From NCBI GenBank assembly GCA_900549825.1, contig URQB01000011.1, forward strand, positions 1-64,000: a DNA stretch of 64,000 nt, in the 5' to 3' direction. Below, one piece after another: positions 61,076 to 64,000 of the stretch (the stretch's first letter is position 1; each line of letters opens with the position of its first letter). The notes under the pieces were generated by a model. It ran no database searches. It saw nothing but the letters and a program-made list of their open reading frames with translations, and was not told the origin of the DNA. This DNA comes from an uncultured Oscillospiraceae bacterium (GTDB lineage: Bacteria > Bacillota > Clostridia > Oscillospirales > Acutalibacteraceae). A program made the translations under genes and the position numbers.

Positions 61076-62316
61076 CCGCGTTGGAACAATTGGGGCAGCG
61101 GGCAAAAGAGGCAGAGCGCTTCTTGCGCACGGCTTCTACCGCATGCAAAGACCATGGTCTCACTCAGATCGCGGGCGCCCTGCTTGAAAACACCGCCGCG
61201 ATTCTCGATGCGAACGCCCGCGATATTGCAAATGGGGAGCAGTCGGGAATGAGCACGGCGATGCTCGACCGCCTTCGCCTGAATGAAGCGCGCATCGCGG
61301 GGATGGCACAGGGCGTGCGCGATATCATTGCCCTGCCGGATCCGGTGGGCAGGGTGCTTTCCGGCGGAAACAGGCCGAACGGCCTGCAGATCGTGAAGGT
61401 GGCCGTGCCGCTCGGCGTAGTGGCGGTGATTTTTGAGGCGCGCCCCAATGTGACGGCCGATGCCGCGGCATTGTGCCTGAAATCCGGTAACGCAGTGATC
61501 CTGCGCGGCGGCAAGGAGGCGATCCATTCCAACCGGGCGATCGCGGCCGTTATGCGCTCTGCGCTGGAAAAGGCGGAGCTTCCGCAGGACTGCATCCAGC
61601 TCGTGGAGGATACGTCGCGCGATTCGGCCAATGAGCTGATGAAGCTCAACGGTTATGTGGATGTACTGATCCCCCGCGGCGGCGGAGGGCTGATCCGCGC
61701 CGTGGTTGAAAATGCAACCGTGCCGGTGATCGAAACGGGCGTGGGCAACTGCCACGTATATGTCGATCGGGCGGCGGATCTTGAGATGGCGGCTCAGATT
61801 GTCTTCAATGCGAAAACCTCCCGTCCGTCCGTCTGCAATGCCTGCGAAAGCCTGCTGGTGCATCGTGATATTGCAGCAGAGGCACTGCCCGCGATCAAAC
61901 GCCGCCTCGACGAAAAACAGGTGATCCTGCGCGGGGATGAAGCGGCCCGCGCGATTCTGCCCGGCATTGAGGCCGCGCAGGAGGCGGACTGGGGCACGGA
62001 ATATCTGGATGATATTCTGTCCGTCAAGGTCGTCGGCAGCATTGAGGAGGCAATTGCGCATATCGGCCGCTATGGAAGCGGACACAGCGAATGTATCGTG
62101 ACGCAAAACTATGGGGCGGCGGAACAGTTCCTCAATGAAGTGGACGCAGCCGCTGTTTATGTCAACGCATCCACCCGGTTTACGGACGGCGGCGAGTTTG
62201 GCTTTGGCGCGGAGATCGGCATCTCCACGCAGAAGCTGCATGCGCGCGGCCCGTTGGGGCTCAGCGAGCTGACCAGTATCAAATATAAGATTTACGGTGC
62301 GGGGCAGGTCCGCTAG
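61072..62316 (+). CDS. proA: Gamma-glutamyl phosphate reductase
   Basis: The 414-residue enzyme of the aldehyde dehydrogenase superfamily reduces gamma-glutamyl phosphate with NADPH to glutamate semialdehyde, the second step of proline synthesis. Marks are PLGVVAVIFEARPNVTADAA, the catalytic Cys in SVCNACESLLVH and the C-terminal TRFTDGGEFGFGAEIGIST. It starts inside the proB stop (ATGA). Confidence 0.95.
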   Translation: MTALEQLGQRAKEAERFLRTASTACKDHGLTQIAGALLENTAAILDANARDIANGEQSGMSTAMLDRLRLNEARIAGMAQGVRDIIALPDPVGRVLSGGNRPNGLQIVKVAVPLGVVAVIFEARPNVTADAAALCLKSGNAVILRGGKEAIHSNRAIAAVMRSALEKAELPQDCIQLVEDTSRDSANELMKLNGYVDVLIPRGGGGLIRAVVENATVPVIETGVGNCHVYVDRAADLEMAAQIVFNAKTSRPSVCNACESLLVHRDIAAEALPAIKRRLDEKQVILRGDEAARAILPGIEAAQEADWGTEYLDDILSVKVVGSIEEAIAHIGRYGSGHSECIVTQNYGAAEQFLNEVDAAAVYVNASTRFTDGGEFGFGAEIGISTQKLHARGPLGLSELTSIKYKIYGAGQVR

Positions 62317-62356
62317 CCGGACCCATGCTGCGCTCAGAACAGGAGGATTGGCTCAT

Positions 62357-63151
62357 ATGGATACAAAAGCAAGGCCGGCCCGCAAAAAGAGAAGGTCCTG
62401 GGCGTTTCCACTCGGGCTGCTTGTCATCATACTGGTGATTGCCGGAGTCATTGCAATCGTAGGCGCCGGCGTCAATGGCATCAAGGGCGTTGTGGAAAAG
62501 CGGGAGAGCGCTATGAAGGCAGAATACCAGCAGTTTATCGCCCCTGTCGTGATGAACGACCCCTCGCCGTTTGACGATCTGAGCCAGGCGGATATTGGCC
62601 AGCTGATGGAGGCCGCCGTCTGGTCCCTGCTGCGCAGCAATCCGGACCCGGACCGGTATCCGTATGAGGAGGGCGGCTATATGGTCATCCCGCAGGCGGA
62701 TGTGGAAAAACAGTTTGCATCCCTGTTCGGCACAGAGGTAAAGCCCGAGCATGCCACGATCACCGGCTACGGCTACGAATTCCCCTACGACGCGGCGACG
62801 AAGACCTACCATATCCCGGTTGCAGGCGTTGACCAGCTCTATACAGCCCAGATTTACGGGATCGAGAAAAAGGGCTCAACGACCTATCTGACCGTTGGAT
62901 ATATCGCCGGAGGCCAATGGGCCCAGGACGCGGACGGGAGTATCGTGGCTCCGGAGCCGGATAAATATATGAAGATCACGCTGCGGGAAAAGGGCGAATC
63001 ATATTATATCAGCGCGATTCAGGCGACCGATCCGCCCGAAACGGCGGCAACGAAGGAGCAGCCGTCCACCACAACGGAGGAAACGACCGCTGAGGCGGCC
63101 CCCAGCTCAGAAGCGGGTTCCCCCACAGCGGCGGACACAACCGCCGCATAA
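62357..63151 (+). CDS. Membrane-anchored or secreted protein of unknown function
   Basis: From the ATG at 62357 (AGGAGG ahead) the protein has 264 residues. A basic N-terminus (KARPARKKRR) precedes one membrane helix (about 14-40, PLGLLVIILVIAGVIAIVGAG). The outside domain of about 170 residues contains MVIPQADVEKQFASLFGTEV and GYIAGGQWAQDADGS. A Thr/Glu/Pro/Ala-rich tail of about 45 residues ends the protein. I do not recognise the family. It follows proA by 40 bases and may share its transcript. Confidence 0.7.
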   Translation: MDTKARPARKKRRSWAFPLGLLVIILVIAGVIAIVGAGVNGIKGVVEKRESAMKAEYQQFIAPVVMNDPSPFDDLSQADIGQLMEAAVWSLLRSNPDPDRYPYEEGGYMVIPQADVEKQFASLFGTEVKPEHATITGYGYEFPYDAATKTYHIPVAGVDQLYTAQIYGIEKKGSTTYLTVGYIAGGQWAQDADGSIVAPEPDKYMKITLREKGESYYISAIQATDPPETAATKEQPSTTTEETTAEAAPSSEAGSPTAADTTAA

Positions 63152-63172
63152 AGGGATCATCAATTATGAAAC

Positions 63173-63202
63173 GGCCCTCTTCCTGCCGTTGGGAAGAGGG
63201 CC
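63173..63202 (+). terminator. Hairpin terminator after the proBA region
   Basis: GGCCCTCTTCC pairs perfectly with GGAAGAGGGCC; the T run is poor. Confidence 0.6.
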
Positions 63203-63232
63203 ATATGCTATGTGCCTGACAATCAATGCAAG

Positions 63233-63263
63233 GGGGATGCCGCTGATAGAATGCGGCATCCCC
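63233..63263 (-). terminator. Hairpin terminator after nadC
   Basis: GGGGATGCCGC pairs perfectly with GCGGCATCCCC, 29 bases after the nadC stop on the minus strand; the T run is short. Confidence 0.55.
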
Positions 63264-63291
63264 TCTGTATGTTCTGCAAAGCTGATTCATC

Positions 63292-64000
63292 TCAATCGAA
63301 CTTGTTGCGCTCCTGGACGAGCTTCATCGAAATATCGAAGGCCTTGACGGAATGTGTCAGCGCGCCGATCGAGATGATATCGACGCCGGTCTCCGCAACG
63401 GGGCGCAGGGTTTCAAGCGTGATGCCGCCGGAGGCCTCAAGCAGAGCCTTCCCCTGCGCCATCCTGACGGCCTCGCGCATCATGGCGGGCGTCATATTAT
63501 CCAGCATGATGATTTCCGCGCCTGCACGCAGGGCCTCCGCCACCTCGTCGAGATTGCGGGTTTCCACCTCGATTTTCACCATATGGCCGAGCCTTTTGCG
63601 CAGCAGCATGATGGCGCTGGTGATGCCGCCGGCCGCGTCGATGTGGTTATCCTTGAGCATCGCGCCGTCGGAGAGGTTATAGCGGTGATTCTTGCCGCCG
63701 CCGCAGACGACTGCGTATTTTTGCAGCGAACGAAGGCCCGGCAGCGTTTTGCGGGTATCGGTGATCGATGCGCGCGTGCCCTCCACCAGCCGGACGGCCT
63801 GCGCCGTGGCGGTGGCGATGCCGGACATATGCTGGATGAGGTTGAGCGCGGTACGTTCGCCCTTGAGCAGCATGGCGGTGCTGCCGCTGATCTCGGCGAT
63901 GATGTCGCCCTTCTTGAGCGCGTCTCCGTCCGCATAGAAGCACTGGGCACGGAAGGCGGGGTCCAGTAATTCAAAGACGCGCAGCGCCACCGGCAGGCCG
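63292..64000 (-). CDS. nadC: Nicotinate-nucleotide pyrophosphorylase (carboxylating), cut by the window edge
   Basis: The frame is open to the right end of the window, so the first 40-50 residues are missing. Visible family stretches are GERTALNLIQHMSGIATATA, the TRKTLPGLR loop, AVVCGGGKNHRYNLSDGAML-type KDNHI, EVEVET-like IEVETRNLDEV, MLDNM and ASGGI. The enzyme converts quinolinate and PRPP to nicotinate mononucleotide in de novo NAD synthesis. nadA and nadB would be expected beyond the edge. Confidence 0.93.
   Translation of the reverse strand, partial: GLPVALRVFELLDPAFRAQCFYADGDALKKGDIIAEISGSTAMLLKGERTALNLIQHMSGIATATAQAVRLVEGTRASITDTRKTLPGLRSLQKYAVVCGGGKNHRYNLSDGAMLKDNHIDAAGGITSAIMLLRKRLGHMVKIEVETRNLDEVAEALRAGAEIIMLDNMTPAMMREAVRMAQGKALLEASGGITLETLRPVAETGVDIISIGALTHSVKAFDISMKLVQERNKFD

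Noticed and set aside
1..64000. tRNA, rRNA genes and CRISPR arrays
   Set aside because: No cloverleaf with a GGTTCRANNCC-type arm, no rRNA stretch and no regularly spaced repeats were seen by eye on either strand.

Overview
The window is about 64 kb of moderately GC-rich DNA from a low-GC-phylum relative with raised GC, most likely an anaerobic, probably spore-forming member of the Clostridia (an Oscillospiraceae- or Christensenellaceae-like gut bacterium). The evidence is a SpoIID-type protein, a darA-holB-ricT block in Firmicutes order, a 2[4Fe-4S] ferredoxin, an HPr-like protein, strong AGGAGG ribosome sites, frequent GTG/TTG starts, a sortase-type C-terminus, and many sugar genes (GH2 beta-galactosidase, two GPH symporters, a sugar ABC transporter). 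This taxonomic call is inference. No rRNA, tRNA or CRISPR array was seen.

Layout. 0-8 kb: a truncated secreted protein, a lacZ-type beta-galactosidase, and a 1265-residue cell-wall protein with two calcineurin-type phosphoesterase domains. 8-18 kb: a ppk-pfk operon, an ArsR-type regulator next to a GPH symporter, then a phosphoesterase plus a second GPH symporter in one operon. 18-25 kb: MarR/TauE pair, an HPr-like protein with an MsmK-type ATPase, and divergently a sugar ABC transporter (binding protein, two permeases, YesL-like protein). 24.7-26.4 kb: a promoter, a yybP-ykoY-like metal riboswitch with terminator, an orphan OadB-like sodium pump subunit and a small membrane protein. 26.4-30 kb: response regulator, ABC ATPase, permease and histidine kinase of the peptide-antibiotic resistance/immunity type. 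30-33.2 kb: an amino acid permease and the scar of a mobilizable transposon flanked by two copies of a short inverted-repeat element. 33.2-40 kb: two ECF sigma/membrane anti-sigma-like pairs, a ferredoxin, a DUF2804 protein and a 27-residue membrane peptide with its own promoter. 40-47.5 kb: an M16 peptidase, an unknown membrane protein and a MarR-controlled heterodimeric ABC exporter. 48-54 kb: ricT-holB-darA and a PLP decarboxylase, an AEC transporter and an unknown membrane protein. 54-64 kb: citrate synthase, SpoIID-like protein, a lone ECF sigma factor, a metal P-type ATPase with its CadC/SmtB regulator and operator, proBA, a secreted protein and a truncated nadC.

The genes mostly form short self-contained operons with readable promoters and hairpin terminators. 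The parts that most deserve a second look are the metal riboswitch in front of an orphan OadB/small-protein pair (24.7-26.3 kb), the four-copy TA-flanked inverted-repeat element, the transposon scar at 32-33 kb, and the sigma factor coupled to a membrane-bound beta-propeller protein.
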